Assembly: GCF_030182585.1 (NCBI RefSeq)
Contig: NZ_JARXOW010000001.1
Location: 2,356,001 to 2,420,000, forward strand
Source: Pedobacter faecalis
GTDB lineage: Bacteria > Bacteroidota > Bacteroidia > Sphingobacteriales > Sphingobacteriaceae
Length of the DNA stretch: 64,000 bases
Direction of reading: 5' to 3'
This document shows positions 1 through 9,091 of this stretch, in pieces. Position numbers and translations under genes: made by a program. The notes beneath the pieces were generated by a model. The model was not told where the DNA came from. It made no database searches and saw nothing but the letters and a program-made list of their open reading frames with translations. Positions within the stretch are counted from its first letter, which is position 1, and every line of letters begins with the position of its first letter.

Positions 1-33
1 GTCAAAGACGAATACTCTTTTGGGTTTATTCAT
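1..33 (-). CDS. Start of a probable response regulator (partial)
   Basis: Only the first 11 codons are in the window, reading MNKPKRVFVFD from an ATG at 33-31. It overlaps the 3' end of the CheB gene by 8 bases, which suggests translational coupling in the same operon. The run of hydrophobic residues ending in an acidic residue is how a receiver domain begins (beta strand followed by DD). Together with the neighbouring signalling genes this suggests another response regulator. The call rests on 11 residues and context only. Confidence 0.45.
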   Translation of the reverse strand, partial: MNKPKRVFVFD

Positions 34-604
34 GATGGTATTTAGATAACGTGTTTATAAACTCTGCTATTTGTGGGATAGTCAGAATATGATCTACGGA
101 TACATTTTGCTTTGCCTGAGCAGGCATGTAAGACACCTGAGCTGTTTCGGGATCCTGAATCGCAGCCACCCCTCCCCATTTTTTCACCTGCCTCAGCCCT
201 GCCACACCGTCGGCGTTCGACCCTGAGAGCAGTAAGCATACAAGACCCTCTCTGTATACTTCTGCAGCGGTATGGAAAGTTACATCTATTGATGGCCTCG
301 AATAATTCACTTTTTCCGAATAATCCAGCGAAAACGTTTTGTCCCGCTCTATCAGGAGGTGATAATCTGATGGTGCAATGTATACAACGCCGGGCTGAAC
401 AACCTCTTTTTCATCAACTTCCTTCACCGTCAGCCCGGTCCGTGAAGTTAAAAGATCCGGGAGCAGCGAGTCGCTTCCATGCTTACGGTGTATGACAATA
501 ATGATCGGAAACGGGACAGGGATACGAACGATCGGAAGCACCTTAAGCAGTACGTCCAGGCTACCAGCCGAGCCACCGATTATAAATGCTTCACACGCCC
601 TCAT
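26..604 (-). CDS. CheB-type protein-glutamate methylesterase domain, no receiver
   Basis: This 192-residue protein is the catalytic domain of CheB alone. In chemosensory systems CheB removes methyl groups from receptor glutamates. The start IIGGSAGSLD gives the nucleophilic Ser12, His39 lies in VIHRKHGS, and Asp132 lies in SGSNADGV, so the Ser-His-Asp triad looks complete. The usual N-terminal receiver domain is missing, so control must come from a separate protein. Its ATG overlaps the CheR stop (ATGA) at 601-604. No receptor, CheA or CheW gene is in the window. The protein probably belongs to one of the non-motility CheB/CheR signalling sets common in Bacteroidota; its substrate is unknown. 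Confidence 0.9.
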   Translation of the reverse strand: MRACEAFIIGGSAGSLDVLLKVLPIVRIPVPFPIIIVIHRKHGSDSLLPDLLTSRTGLTVKEVDEKEVVQPGVVYIAPSDYHLLIERDKTFSLDYSEKVNYSRPSIDVTFHTAAEVYREGLVCLLLSGSNADGVAGLRQVKKWGGVAAIQDPETAQVSYMPAQAKQNVSVDHILTIPQIAEFINTLSKYHHE

Positions 605-1425
605 TTCTGTATTTTACGCCATATTTTCTCCGTGCCGAGTCGCTTGTATTTCTTTAAGAATGGAGAAAAATTGATCGTCTCCTTGGTTCCTAATGCAAGA
701 TAACCCAGTTCCTCAAGACTGTCGTCGAAAAGTCCGAATACCTTATGCTGCAATTCCCGGTCGAAATAGATCAGTACATTGCGGCACAAGATCAGTTGAA
801 ACTCATTGAACGACCGGTCCGACACGAGGTTGTGCGTTGAAAAAATAATTTTCTTCTTCAGATCATCATTGAATTTAGCCAGGGAATAATTAGCCGTATA
901 ATAACCGGAGAACTCCTTATTGCCGCCAGATAAAATGTAGTTCTCAGAATACTGTTTCATGTAGCTCAGTGCAAAAATACTCTGAGCGGCCCGATCAAGA
1001 ACAGCAGGATTTATATCGGTTGCATATATCAGGGATTTTTCGAGCAAATTGAGTTCCTTAAGGATAATAGCTATAGAATATGCCTCTTCTCCGGTCGAAC
1101 ACCCTGCCACCCACACTCTGATAAAGGGATAGGTCCCAAGCTTCGGCAGCACTTCCTCGCGGAGCGTCTTGAAGAACATTGGGTCACGAAACATTTCCGT
1201 CACATTTACAGTGATTTGCTCAACAAACCGTTTGAAATACGAGCTGTCATTGTTTATCCGGTACCTGAATTCCGCAAAGCTAAGTGCTTTATCGAGCGTG
1301 AAGAGTCTCAAAATTCTACGCTTCAGCGAGGCTCTGGAATATCCGGTAAAGTCGTAACCATATTGCTCCAAAGTATCTGCGAGCAATAAATCTACCTGTT
1401 CATCACTAATTACCGCTCCCTCCAC
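601..1425 (-). CDS. CheR-type protein-glutamate methyltransferase
   Basis: The 274-residue protein has the CheR layout: a helical N-terminal domain (about 1-75, with GYDFTGYSRASLKRRI) and an S-adenosylmethionine-binding methyltransferase domain with VWVAGCSTGEEAYSIA. Further CheR motifs are FRDPMFF, YATDIN and LILCRNVLIYFD. It would methylate glutamates on a receptor or kinase. The first in-frame start is GTG at 1425, one base after the stop of the preceding receiver gene; no ATG occurs in frame for over 70 codons, so GTG is chosen. It overlaps the CheB gene by 4 bases. With no receptor nearby, the likely target is a hybrid kinase of the same operon, but that is inference. Confidence 0.92.
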   Translation of the reverse strand: MEGAVISDEQVDLLLADTLEQYGYDFTGYSRASLKRRILRLFTLDKALSFAEFRYRINNDSSYFKRFVEQITVNVTEMFRDPMFFKTLREEVLPKLGTYPFIRVWVAGCSTGEEAYSIAIILKELNLLEKSLIYATDINPAVLDRAAQSIFALSYMKQYSENYILSGGNKEFSGYYTANYSLAKFNDDLKKKIIFSTHNLVSDRSFNEFQLILCRNVLIYFDRELQHKVFGLFDDSLEELGYLALGTKETINFSPFLKKYKRLGTEKIWRKIQK

Positions 1426-1426
1426 A

Positions 1427-1792
1427 TCAAACGTATTGACTTATCAGCTTAATTAATTCGTCGACATTGATGGGCTTCGAAACATAGCCTGCTGCGCCCG
1501 CATCCAGGCACCTTTCCCTGTCGCCCACCATCGCCTGAGCAGTAACCGCAATTACCGGTATATGCTTCAACTGCTCGGTTTCAGCGATCTTTGCCATGGC
1601 TTCATAACCATCCATATCCGGCATCATCATGTCCATAAGCACAACCGAAATCCCTGGCTCAGCACTAAGCATTCGTATCCCCTCTTCGGCGCTTGTTGCC
1701 GACAAACAGGTGTATCCTTTCGACTTGAGCACTGCCTTTAAAGCGAAAATATTACGATTATCGTCGTCAACAATCAAAATCTTATTAGCCAT
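1427..1792 (-). CDS. Single-domain response regulator
   Basis: A stand-alone receiver domain of 121 residues beginning MANKILIVDDD. It has the acidic pocket (VDDD), the phospho-acceptor Asp in VVLMDMMMPD, a Thr in AVTAQA and the Lys in SKPIN. No output domain follows, so it acts by protein contact or as a phosphate shuttle. The start at 1792 lies one base after the stop of the large hybrid kinase; longer in-frame starts would run into that gene. The closest sequence in the window is the third receiver of that kinase (same DMMMP and GDRE-C patterns), so it may have arisen by duplication of that domain. Confidence 0.92.
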   Translation of the reverse strand: MANKILIVDDDNRNIFALKAVLKSKGYTCLSATSAEEGIRMLSAEPGISVVLMDMMMPDMDGYEAMAKIAETEQLKHIPVIAVTAQAMVGDRERCLDAGAAGYVSKPINVDELIKLISQYV

Positions 1793-1793
1793 A

Positions 1794-4700
1794 TTATATC
1801 CTGTCATAAAGCCAGACCCTAAGCAACGAAATGAGTTGGTCAACATCTACAGGTTTTGAGATGTAATCCGAAGCACCGGCCGCAATGCATTTCTCCCGAT
1901 CTCCCATCATAGCTTTGGCAGTAACAGCCAGCACCGGCAATTGTTTGAAAGCAGGTATTTTCCTGATCTCCCGTGTGCTTTCATATCCATCCATTTCCGG
2001 CATCATCATATCCATAAGAACAATATCTACCTTTGGGTTGTCTTTTAAAATCTGTAGGGCTTCCCTGCCGTCAGTAGCCGCGAGAACCTTCATTTTATGC
2101 TGTTCCAGTGCTTTTGTGAGTGAAAAAATATTTCTTACGTCATCATCCGCGATCAGGACAGTCTTATTGTTCAGGACGTCATACAAGCCTGCAAGTTTTT
2201 CCGTGACCACGGGCCGGTTTCTTTTATCACTCTCGTTTGCTTCAACAAGATGGAGGAACAGGCCTGCCTCATCAAGGATACGTTGGTACGAATGGGCGGT
2301 CTTCACTACGATCGAATCGGCATACTGCCTGATCCGGCTTTCCTCGCCTTTAGAAAGGTTCTTCCCGGTGAAGATAATGATCGGCAGGTTTTCCAGTCCT
2401 TCGCTTTTTTTGATGGTCTCCAACGTTTCATAAGCATTCTTATCCGGTATGCCCATATCCAGAATCACACAATCTACTTCTTTTTTCTGCAACGCATCGA
2501 TACTCTGGTTAACATTGTTGGCAACCTGGGTCATGATATTATAATTGCTCAAAAAGTAGCTCAGCGCTTCGGCGTGCTGCTTATTCTCTTCCACAATCAA
2601 CACCTTTTTAGGATGCTTGCTAAGCGCATACTCCAGTTTCTGGAAAATTTGTTTCATGTGTTCAAGCGCTACAGGCTTGTTGATAAAATCTACCGCTCCT
2701 TTAAGCAGGCTTTCCTTCTTTACTTCAAGCGACGACATGATATGCACCGGGATTGGCCGTGTGGCGGGGTTAGACTTCAATTCTTCCATCACCTGCCACC
2801 CATCTTTCACTGGAAGCTGGATGTCCAGCAAAATTGCGAGCGGCCTGAAGCTGTTTGCCAGTTCTATACCTGCATCGCCCCGCACAGCCACAATACCCTT
2901 ATATCCACGCTTTCTGGTAAACTGCAACAAGGTCTTTGCGAATGCCGTATCGTCCTCAATGATCAGGATCACTTTGTCCTGTGCTCCTATGTCATCCCTG
3001 TCGTCTTCAATATCTTTCGGAATAACACTTACAGTAAATCTCTCAGCGTTGGCTTGCTTTGGTGTTTCCTGTTTCGGCTTTTCGGGTTCGGATGAATCTG
3101 ATTGCGTTACTTCCTCAGTGACAGCGTTTCGGTCAACCGGCAGCCTGAGTAAAAACTCGCTTCCAACATTTTCTTTACTCGTAAGTTCTATTTCACCTCC
3201 CAGAAGTTTTGAAAGTTCACGGCTTATCGATAAGCCAAGGCCTGTCCCGCCAAATCTTCTGCGTGTAGACCCGTCGGCCTGTTGAAATGCTTCGAAGATT
3301 AAACCCTGCTTTTCTTCAGGAATACCGATACCTGTGTCCGTTACCTTGAATAAAAGCATGCGGCCGGCATCGTCCTTATTAACCGTCAGGGCTACTTTGC
3401 CGCGTTCCGTAAATTTAACGGCGTTTGAAAGCAGGTTTTTAAGGATTTGTTCCAGACGCATTTTGTCCGTGTTAATCTGCAAGCCATCCGCTATATCTAT
3501 AACAAGCTCCAGCCCCTTGTTTTTAGCAAGCGGGGTAAAAAGTGACTTCATATCTGTAGCCACCTCGGAGATATTAACGTCCGCAAATTCCAGCTTCATC
3601 TTTCCTGCTTCGATCTTCGACAGGTCAAGAATTTCATCTATTAGGCCTAGTAGGCCCTGTCCCGAGCTTTGTATTACTTCTGCGTATTCGATATACTCCT
3701 TATCCAGCTCTTTATTCTCAGACATAAGCTTAGACAACAGCAAAATAGAATTAAGCGGCGTCCTCAGCTCGTGAGACATGTTTGCAAGGAATTCAGACTT
3801 GTACTTCGTACTCTGCTCGAGTTGCTCTGCTTTTTGCTGAATATCCAGGTTCCGCTCGTGTATCAGCTGGTTCTTTTCTTCAAGCAGGCTTGTTCTTTCT
3901 TCGAGTTCCTGATTGCTTTGCAGCAACTCTTCCTGTTGTACACGCAACTCCTCTTCAGAAGTTTGTATTTTCTGTGCCTGAGCCTCCAGTTCCGCATTTA
4001 GCCCCTCCAGTTCGCTGTGCTGAGCCTGAAGCTCTTCGGTTTGTGCCTGCGTTTCTTCCAGCAGTTCCTGAAGTTTCTTTCGGTTTTGCGACACATGGAT
4101 TGCCATACCAATACTATCCGCAACACTGCCTAACAGCTCCAGTTGAAGCGGGCTGTAGCTTGAAAGCGAACCAAACTCCATAACGCCGACAACTTCGCCA
4201 TGACGTGTGATTGGCGCCGCCACCACATTTCGGGGACTGGTACTTCCGGTAGCATAGCTCACGGTCATCTCACCTTCCGGAATATCGTTCACCAGAATTT
4301 GCTTTCCCGACTTTATTACCTGGCCCGCAAGCCCGTCACCTAGGCTAATCCGGTTACGCCTCGCCTGGGCTTCAAGGGCAAACCCGCCTGCAAGATAAAG
4401 ACTGTTGTCAGACTCAAGAAGATACAATGCGCCGACAACACTTTCCGTATAATCTGCAACATGCTCTAAAATGTTAGCGGCCAGCATTTCCACGGTCTTC
4501 TCCCCAACCATGGTTTCGTTTAACGTGGCTATTCCCGACTGAAGCCATTCCTTATCCGCAAGCTTAGAGAAAGAATACTCGAGAGATTCAGCCATGGCAT
4601 TGAGCGATCCAGACAAACTACCTAACCCGTCTTTTTGTGTTTCGTCGAGTCGCGCACCATAATCGCCTTTAGATATCTGCGCGGCAACCGTTTGAATTGC

Positions 4701-5384
4701 GGCTATTCTGGCCGCCGTTTGCTCATTGTTTGCCCTCAGTTCTTCCTGCAGCCTCATGCGCTCGTCGTGATCTCTAGATACACGCAGGTAAAAGAAAAGC
4801 GTTATGAGTACGGCAAGCGCAGCCGCAGCAATAATTACAAGCGGCGTGTAGCTGGCTTGCTTATTTAATTCGGTCGTCCGCTCATTCAGGAGTCGCATCT
4901 CTTCCTCCTGCATTTTCTTGATCAAGGCCCGTGCACGGTCCATGTATGACTTTCCCACCCGCAATTCGGAAACCGTAATCTGACCTCCGCTGTCTTTGAT
5001 GTCAATGATTTTCTGTAAAGCGTTAAGCCGGTTTTCAATGATGTCCTGCAGGCGCTCAATATGGTATTGTTGCTGACCGTTATCTACTGTTGCCAGACTT
5101 ATCCTGTTAAGCAGTTCCAAGGCATTGCCACGCGCTCCATTATAGGGTGTCAGAAACTCCGTCTCGCCTGTGAGCAGGTAACCTCGCTGACCGGTTTCAG
5201 CATCCTTCAGGGCGGAAAGCACCCCGTCTAAATCGGTCATGACCGCATTGCTGTGCGATACCAGTTCTGCGCTCTTAATCAAATTCGTAATGCTCTTGTA
5301 GGACGCCAGTGATGACACAAATAAGATCAGCAATGACAGCCCAAGCCCAATACGCAAATTGTTTTTGAGTGATGTTTTCTCCAT
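1794..5384 (-). CDS. Hybrid sensor histidine kinase: CHASE3-HAMP-GAF-HisKA-HATPase-three receivers
   Basis: A 1196-residue membrane kinase. An N-terminal membrane helix (about 10-28) precedes a CHASE3-type helical sensor (35-175, with DAETGQRGYLLTGE), followed by a second membrane helix (180-200) and a HAMP-like linker. A GAF domain (295-435) and a long coiled coil (435-530) follow. HisKA carries His538 in SHELRTPLN. The ATPase domain (640-750) has its N box near 650 and the glycine motifs DTGIGIP and GGTGLGLSI. Three receivers end the protein, with acceptor Asp854, Asp976 and Asp1125. It heads a minus-strand operon with a receiver, CheR and CheB. The ligand is unknown; multi-receiver kinases of this type often act in multistep phosphorelays. 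Confidence 0.93.
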   Translation of the reverse strand: MEKTSLKNNLRIGLGLSLLILFVSSLASYKSITNLIKSAELVSHSNAVMTDLDGVLSALKDAETGQRGYLLTGETEFLTPYNGARGNALELLNRISLATVDNGQQQYHIERLQDIIENRLNALQKIIDIKDSGGQITVSELRVGKSYMDRARALIKKMQEEEMRLLNERTTELNKQASYTPLVIIAAAALAVLITLFFYLRVSRDHDERMRLQEELRANNEQTAARIAAIQTVAAQISKGDYGARLDETQKDGLGSLSGSLNAMAESLEYSFSKLADKEWLQSGIATLNETMVGEKTVEMLAANILEHVADYTESVVGALYLLESDNSLYLAGGFALEAQARRNRISLGDGLAGQVIKSGKQILVNDIPEGEMTVSYATGSTSPRNVVAAPITRHGEVVGVMEFGSLSSYSPLQLELLGSVADSIGMAIHVSQNRKKLQELLEETQAQTEELQAQHSELEGLNAELEAQAQKIQTSEEELRVQQEELLQSNQELEERTSLLEEKNQLIHERNLDIQQKAEQLEQSTKYKSEFLANMSHELRTPLNSILLLSKLMSENKELDKEYIEYAEVIQSSGQGLLGLIDEILDLSKIEAGKMKLEFADVNISEVATDMKSLFTPLAKNKGLELVIDIADGLQINTDKMRLEQILKNLLSNAVKFTERGKVALTVNKDDAGRMLLFKVTDTGIGIPEEKQGLIFEAFQQADGSTRRRFGGTGLGLSISRELSKLLGGEIELTSKENVGSEFLLRLPVDRNAVTEEVTQSDSSEPEKPKQETPKQANAERFTVSVIPKDIEDDRDDIGAQDKVILIIEDDTAFAKTLLQFTRKRGYKGIVAVRGDAGIELANSFRPLAILLDIQLPVKDGWQVMEELKSNPATRPIPVHIMSSLEVKKESLLKGAVDFINKPVALEHMKQIFQKLEYALSKHPKKVLIVEENKQHAEALSYFLSNYNIMTQVANNVNQSIDALQKKEVDCVILDMGIPDKNAYETLETIKKSEGLENLPIIIFTGKNLSKGEESRIRQYADSIVVKTAHSYQRILDEAGLFLHLVEANESDKRNRPVVTEKLAGLYDVLNNKTVLIADDDVRNIFSLTKALEQHKMKVLAATDGREALQILKDNPKVDIVLMDMMMPEMDGYESTREIRKIPAFKQLPVLAVTAKAMMGDREKCIAAGASDYISKPVDVDQLISLLRVWLYDRI

Positions 5385-5390
5385 AAGTCC

Positions 5391-6518
5391 TTATTGATCG
5401 TTTTCGGTCCCTGTATCTGAGGGAAGTATAAAGTAAAATTCTGAACCTTCGCCGAGGGTGCTTTTAACGCCTACCTCGCCACCGTGCCGTCTGATGATTT
5501 CGGCAGAGATATAGAGACCAATGCCAAGTCCCTGAAAATGGATCGCGGTCTCTTCTACGCGATAAAATTTATCAAACACATGTTGTTGCTGCTCCCTCGC
5601 AATCCCTATACCGAAGTCACGCACACCAAGGTATACTTTATCATCCTTCACATTCAGATATACATGAATTTCATCCGTGCCGGGAGAATATTTGATCGCA
5701 TTCGTAAGAAAGTTGACGATTACCTGCTCAATACGCATCTCGTCAGCATATATAAGGCCTGGTGCCTTGCCTTTCCGGACAATGTTAAAGCCTGGGTTCG
5801 ACTGGTGAATAATTTCTATCACGTTGTCAAGCAACTCGTCCATAACGAAATGCTTTTTGGTAAACTTGAGCTTACCGCTTTCAATTTTAGAAATGTCCAG
5901 AAGATCTGCAATGAGCTCGTTGAGCTTCTCCAACTGAACTTCTGCCTTGGCAAGATGATTCTTAACCTTATCTATATCGCCTTTTTCTACGCTTCTGGCC
6001 AACAATTGTACATAACCTTTCACGCTCGTCAGCGGAGTTTTTAGCTCGTGACTGGCAATACTGATAAACTCGTCTTTTTTACGCTCAGCGCGTTTTCTGA
6101 ATTCAATCTCCTCGAGCAAAGCCTTCTGAATTTCGCGCAGCTTACGGCTTTGCTCATAAATCCGGTAAAAAGTCTTTACTTTCAAAAGTAAAATGTCCAT
6201 ATCTACCGGCTTGGTGATATAGTCGAGCCCGCCGGAAGAATAGCCGCGTGTAATAAACTTCAGTTCCTTGTTAACGGCAGACAAAAATATGATCGCCGTC
6301 TCCTTCGCCCGGCTGTAACCGGAAATGGCCTCTGCGACTTCGAAGCCGTCCATCCCTGGCATCTGCACATCCAGAATGATAAGCACATACTCATGCTTGA
6401 GCACCTTTTTCAAGGCCTCTTCTCCCGATGATGCCGTATCTACTTCAAAATTATGCCGCTCCAGAACCCTTTTTAAAGAAATCAGGTTTTCGGGCGTATC
6501 ATCTACAATTAATATCAT
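5391..6518 (-). CDS. Receiver-histidine kinase (REC-HisKA-HATPase)
   Basis: A soluble 375-residue protein with an N-terminal receiver (1-115, acceptor Asp50 in LIILDVQMPG) joined to a kinase core. HisKA has His157 in ASHELKTPLTS, and the ATPase domain has VIVNFLTNAIKYS, DFGIGIA and GLGIGLYIS. No membrane segment is seen, so it takes its input as a phosphoryl group on the receiver, probably from the adjacent hybrid kinase, whose gene starts 6 bases after this stop. It is the first gene of the CheB/CheR signalling operon. The 75 bases upstream separate it from the zinc peptidase gene and show no clear promoter box. Confidence 0.92.
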   Translation of the reverse strand: MILIVDDTPENLISLKRVLERHNFEVDTASSGEEALKKVLKHEYVLIILDVQMPGMDGFEVAEAISGYSRAKETAIIFLSAVNKELKFITRGYSSGGLDYITKPVDMDILLLKVKTFYRIYEQSRKLREIQKALLEEIEFRKRAERKKDEFISIASHELKTPLTSVKGYVQLLARSVEKGDIDKVKNHLAKAEVQLEKLNELIADLLDISKIESGKLKFTKKHFVMDELLDNVIEIIHQSNPGFNIVRKGKAPGLIYADEMRIEQVIVNFLTNAIKYSPGTDEIHVYLNVKDDKVYLGVRDFGIGIAREQQQHVFDKFYRVEETAIHFQGLGIGLYISAEIIRRHGGEVGVKSTLGEGSEFYFILPSDTGTENDQ

Positions 6519-6593
6519 GTTTAAATATCCGTCATAAAGTTATAACACCACAGGGATAAATTCATGTTATAACTTACATGTTACTTTTCAGTA

Positions 6594-7433
6594 TCAAGGG
6601 AGTTCCTCCGAGCTGAATGTATCGCCCTGACTAAAATCACCCGTTTCAAATCCTTTTTTAAACCAAAACGCACGCTGCGCCGAAGTTCCATGCGTAAACG
6701 CATCAGGAACCACTTCCCCATTGGTTTGCTGCTGAAGTTTATCATCACCAATAGCATTGGCTGCATTCAATGCCTCTTCCAGATCCCCAGGGTCAAGCCT
6801 GAAGTCCTTAAGATTCTGTGCGTGATGAGCCCAAAGCCCCGCCAGAAAATCTGCCTGAAGCTCCAGCTTCACAGAGAGCCTGTTATATTCTTTTTCACTA
6901 AGCTGAGCCCTTGCCCTTTGCACTTTTTCAGAAATACCAAGCAGATTCTGTACATGGTGGCCAACTTCATGTGCGATAACATAGGCCTGCGCAAAGTCGC
7001 CAGACGCACCAAAACGATCTTTAAGGTCTTTATAGAACGAGAGGTCAATATATACCTGCTGGTCGCCCGGACAGTAGAACGGCCCTACTGCGGCACTGGC
7101 ATTACCACAGGCCGACTGCACCATATCCGTGAATAAAACAAGTGTAGGCTCCTCATAGCGTTGTCCCATCTCCTGGAACTGCTGCTCCCAAACCTGATTG
7201 GTCGATTCCAGCACCCCGTCAACGAACTTCCCTTCTGCATCTTCGGGGCTACCAGTAGCCCGTTCGGCCTGAGCGCCCTGCTGCAAAGGGAGCTGACTAA
7301 CTAACCCACTCAGATCAGTTCCGAAAAGCAACCCGAGAACAACAATGATGACGCCGATACCGCCTCCAATGGCGCCGCCGCCCATTCCTCTCCTATCGTC
7401 CACATTGCCGCTTCCTTTACCGAACCATTGCAT
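6594..7433 (-). CDS. YpfJ-like neutral zinc metallopeptidase
   Basis: The ATG at 7433 gives a 279-residue protein beginning MQWFGKGSGNVDDRRG, the usual start of this family; an upstream TTG would add 13 untypical residues. A glycine-rich stretch and one membrane helix (about 27-45) are followed by an exposed domain with the zinc motif HEVGHHVQ (about 155-162) and a conserved downstream ELQADFLAG, which supplies a further ligand. The family (YpfJ, KPN_02809) is predicted to be a membrane-anchored neutral zinc protease. Its substrate is not known. It stands as a single gene between the signalling operon and gltX. Confidence 0.88.
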   Translation of the reverse strand: MQWFGKGSGNVDDRRGMGGGAIGGGIGVIIVVLGLLFGTDLSGLVSQLPLQQGAQAERATGSPEDAEGKFVDGVLESTNQVWEQQFQEMGQRYEEPTLVLFTDMVQSACGNASAAVGPFYCPGDQQVYIDLSFYKDLKDRFGASGDFAQAYVIAHEVGHHVQNLLGISEKVQRARAQLSEKEYNRLSVKLELQADFLAGLWAHHAQNLKDFRLDPGDLEEALNAANAIGDDKLQQQTNGEVVPDAFTHGTSAQRAFWFKKGFETGDFSQGDTFSSEELP

Positions 7434-7531
7434 ATTTGTAGTGAGTTTTGGTTTATCCGTGTATTGCGACAAGGATTATACCAAAATAGCAAAGGTTTCA
7501 GGTTTATTGCATAATATGCTATGCAGGAATT

Positions 7532-9043
7532 TTATTCACTAAACATATTCACCGCAGATCGGATGCGCTGTATAGTTTCCTGTGCACCCAGCATCGCGGC
7601 GATATCGAAGACGCCCGGACCAAATTTTCCACCAACAAGCATCACCCTGAAGGGCAGCATCACCTCACCAGCTTTTAGTCCGTGTTCGGCGGACAGCAAT
7701 TTAAATCTTTCCTCAAGGTCAGATGCAGAGCGTTCATCGGTAATTGTGTCCGCAAATGCGGAGAAAAAATTGGCTTTAATCTCAGTCCATTTTGGCTTCA
7801 CTGCATCCACATCAAAAACCTCCGGAGCCTTAAAGAAATAACCTGCCTGAAGTTTAAAATCGCTGAGCAATGTACACCGGTCTTTCACCAGCCTCACAAC
7901 ATTTAGAAAATACTTGTCGGTTATTACGTCCGTGGCCTGCTCGCCCAACACGGACCTAACCAGCGGCATCAGCACTTCCGCTTCGCTTTTCTTTATCCAT
8001 TCCTGGTTAAACCACTTCGCCTTTTCAAAATCGAACTTGGCTCCAGCCTTACTGATCCGGTCTATCGAGAACTTGGCTATTAGCTCAGAAAGCGAGAATA
8101 ACTCCTGCTCACTACCATCGTTCCAGCCCAACATGGCAAGAAGGTTTACAAACGCTTCTGGCAAGAAACCAAGCTCTTTAAAACCCCTGGTTTCTGCCCC
8201 GGTACGCGGGTCAGTCCAATTTTTAGCATACACCGGGAACCCAAGTCTGTCGCCATCTCGCTTGCTCAGCTTTCCGTTCCCGTCAGGTTTAAGAATCAAC
8301 GGAAAATGAGCCCATTGTGGCATAGCGTCGGCCCAGCCCAGATATTTCCATAGCAGGATATGGATGGGAGCTGATGGAAGCCATTCCTCTCCACGAAATA
8401 CATGGCTGATCTCCATCGCCTTGTCATCTGCAACAACGGCAAGATGATACGTTGGCATGCCATCTGCTTTAAGCAGCACCTTGTCATCAACCAAATTGGT
8501 GTCAAAGCTTACATGACCTCTGATCAAATCATAGAATGATACACTTTCGTTTTCCGGCATCTTGATGCGCACCACATGCGGAACGTTGCGACTAAGCAGT
8601 TCTTCCACTTCTCCGGAAGTTAACGACAGGGAATTTCTCATACTCTCCCTCGTAGCCTGCCCGTAAGTAAAATTAGGCACTTCTTTTCGCTTTATCTCCA
8701 GCTCTTCCGGCGTATCGAAAGCATAGTATGCATGTCCTTCACGAATCAACTGTTCAGCAAATACACGGTAAGACGCCTTCCGCTCACTCTGCCTGTATGG
8801 TCCATAGTTACCGCCCTTTTGCGGACTTTCATCGGGCACCAGCCCACACCAATCCAAACAGTCAGCAATATATTCCTCCGCGCCTTCCACAAATCTCGTC
8901 TGATCCGTATCTTCGATACGAAGGATAAATGAGCCGTTATTTTGCTTTGCGAACAAATAGTTGAACAGCGCTGTCCGAACGCCTCCTAAGTGAAGTCCAC
9001 CCGTGGGGCTGGGAGCAAACCGTACTCTAACTTTCTTTTCCAT
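7532..9043 (-). CDS. gltX: Glutamyl-tRNA synthetase
   Basis: A class I aminoacyl-tRNA synthetase of 503 residues, the normal length. It attaches glutamate to tRNA(Glu) in the cytoplasm. The HIGH-type motif is PSPTGGLHLGG (about 11-21) and the KMSKS-type motif is GKLSKRDGDR (near 258). RIEDTDQTR and FRGEEWLPSAP are family signatures. The C-terminal anticodon-binding region is present. The ATG at 9043 is preceded by a clear TATCTTTG promoter box at 9061-9054 with a very short leader. It is divergent from a sensor kinase gene. Confidence 0.97.
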   Translation of the reverse strand: MEKKVRVRFAPSPTGGLHLGGVRTALFNYLFAKQNNGSFILRIEDTDQTRFVEGAEEYIADCLDWCGLVPDESPQKGGNYGPYRQSERKASYRVFAEQLIREGHAYYAFDTPEELEIKRKEVPNFTYGQATRESMRNSLSLTSGEVEELLSRNVPHVVRIKMPENESVSFYDLIRGHVSFDTNLVDDKVLLKADGMPTYHLAVVADDKAMEISHVFRGEEWLPSAPIHILLWKYLGWADAMPQWAHFPLILKPDGNGKLSKRDGDRLGFPVYAKNWTDPRTGAETRGFKELGFLPEAFVNLLAMLGWNDGSEQELFSLSELIAKFSIDRISKAGAKFDFEKAKWFNQEWIKKSEAEVLMPLVRSVLGEQATDVITDKYFLNVVRLVKDRCTLLSDFKLQAGYFFKAPEVFDVDAVKPKWTEIKANFFSAFADTITDERSASDLEERFKLLSAEHGLKAGEVMLPFRVMLVGGKFGPGVFDIAAMLGAQETIQRIRSAVNMFSE

Positions 9044-9053
9044 ATACTATCCG

Positions 9054-9069
9054 CAAAGATATATTTTTG
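9054..9069. promoter_or_regulatory. Back-to-back promoter boxes for gltX and the sensor kinase
   Basis: The 48-base gap between the two divergent start codons holds TATCTTTG on the minus strand (9061-9054, toward gltX) and TATTTTTG on the plus strand (9062-9069, toward the kinase). Both fit the Bacteroidota -7 consensus TAnnTTTG and they abut each other. No convincing -33 TTTG was seen for either. Confidence 0.55.
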
Positions 9070-9091
9070 TAATTTGCCTTTTTCATATTCT

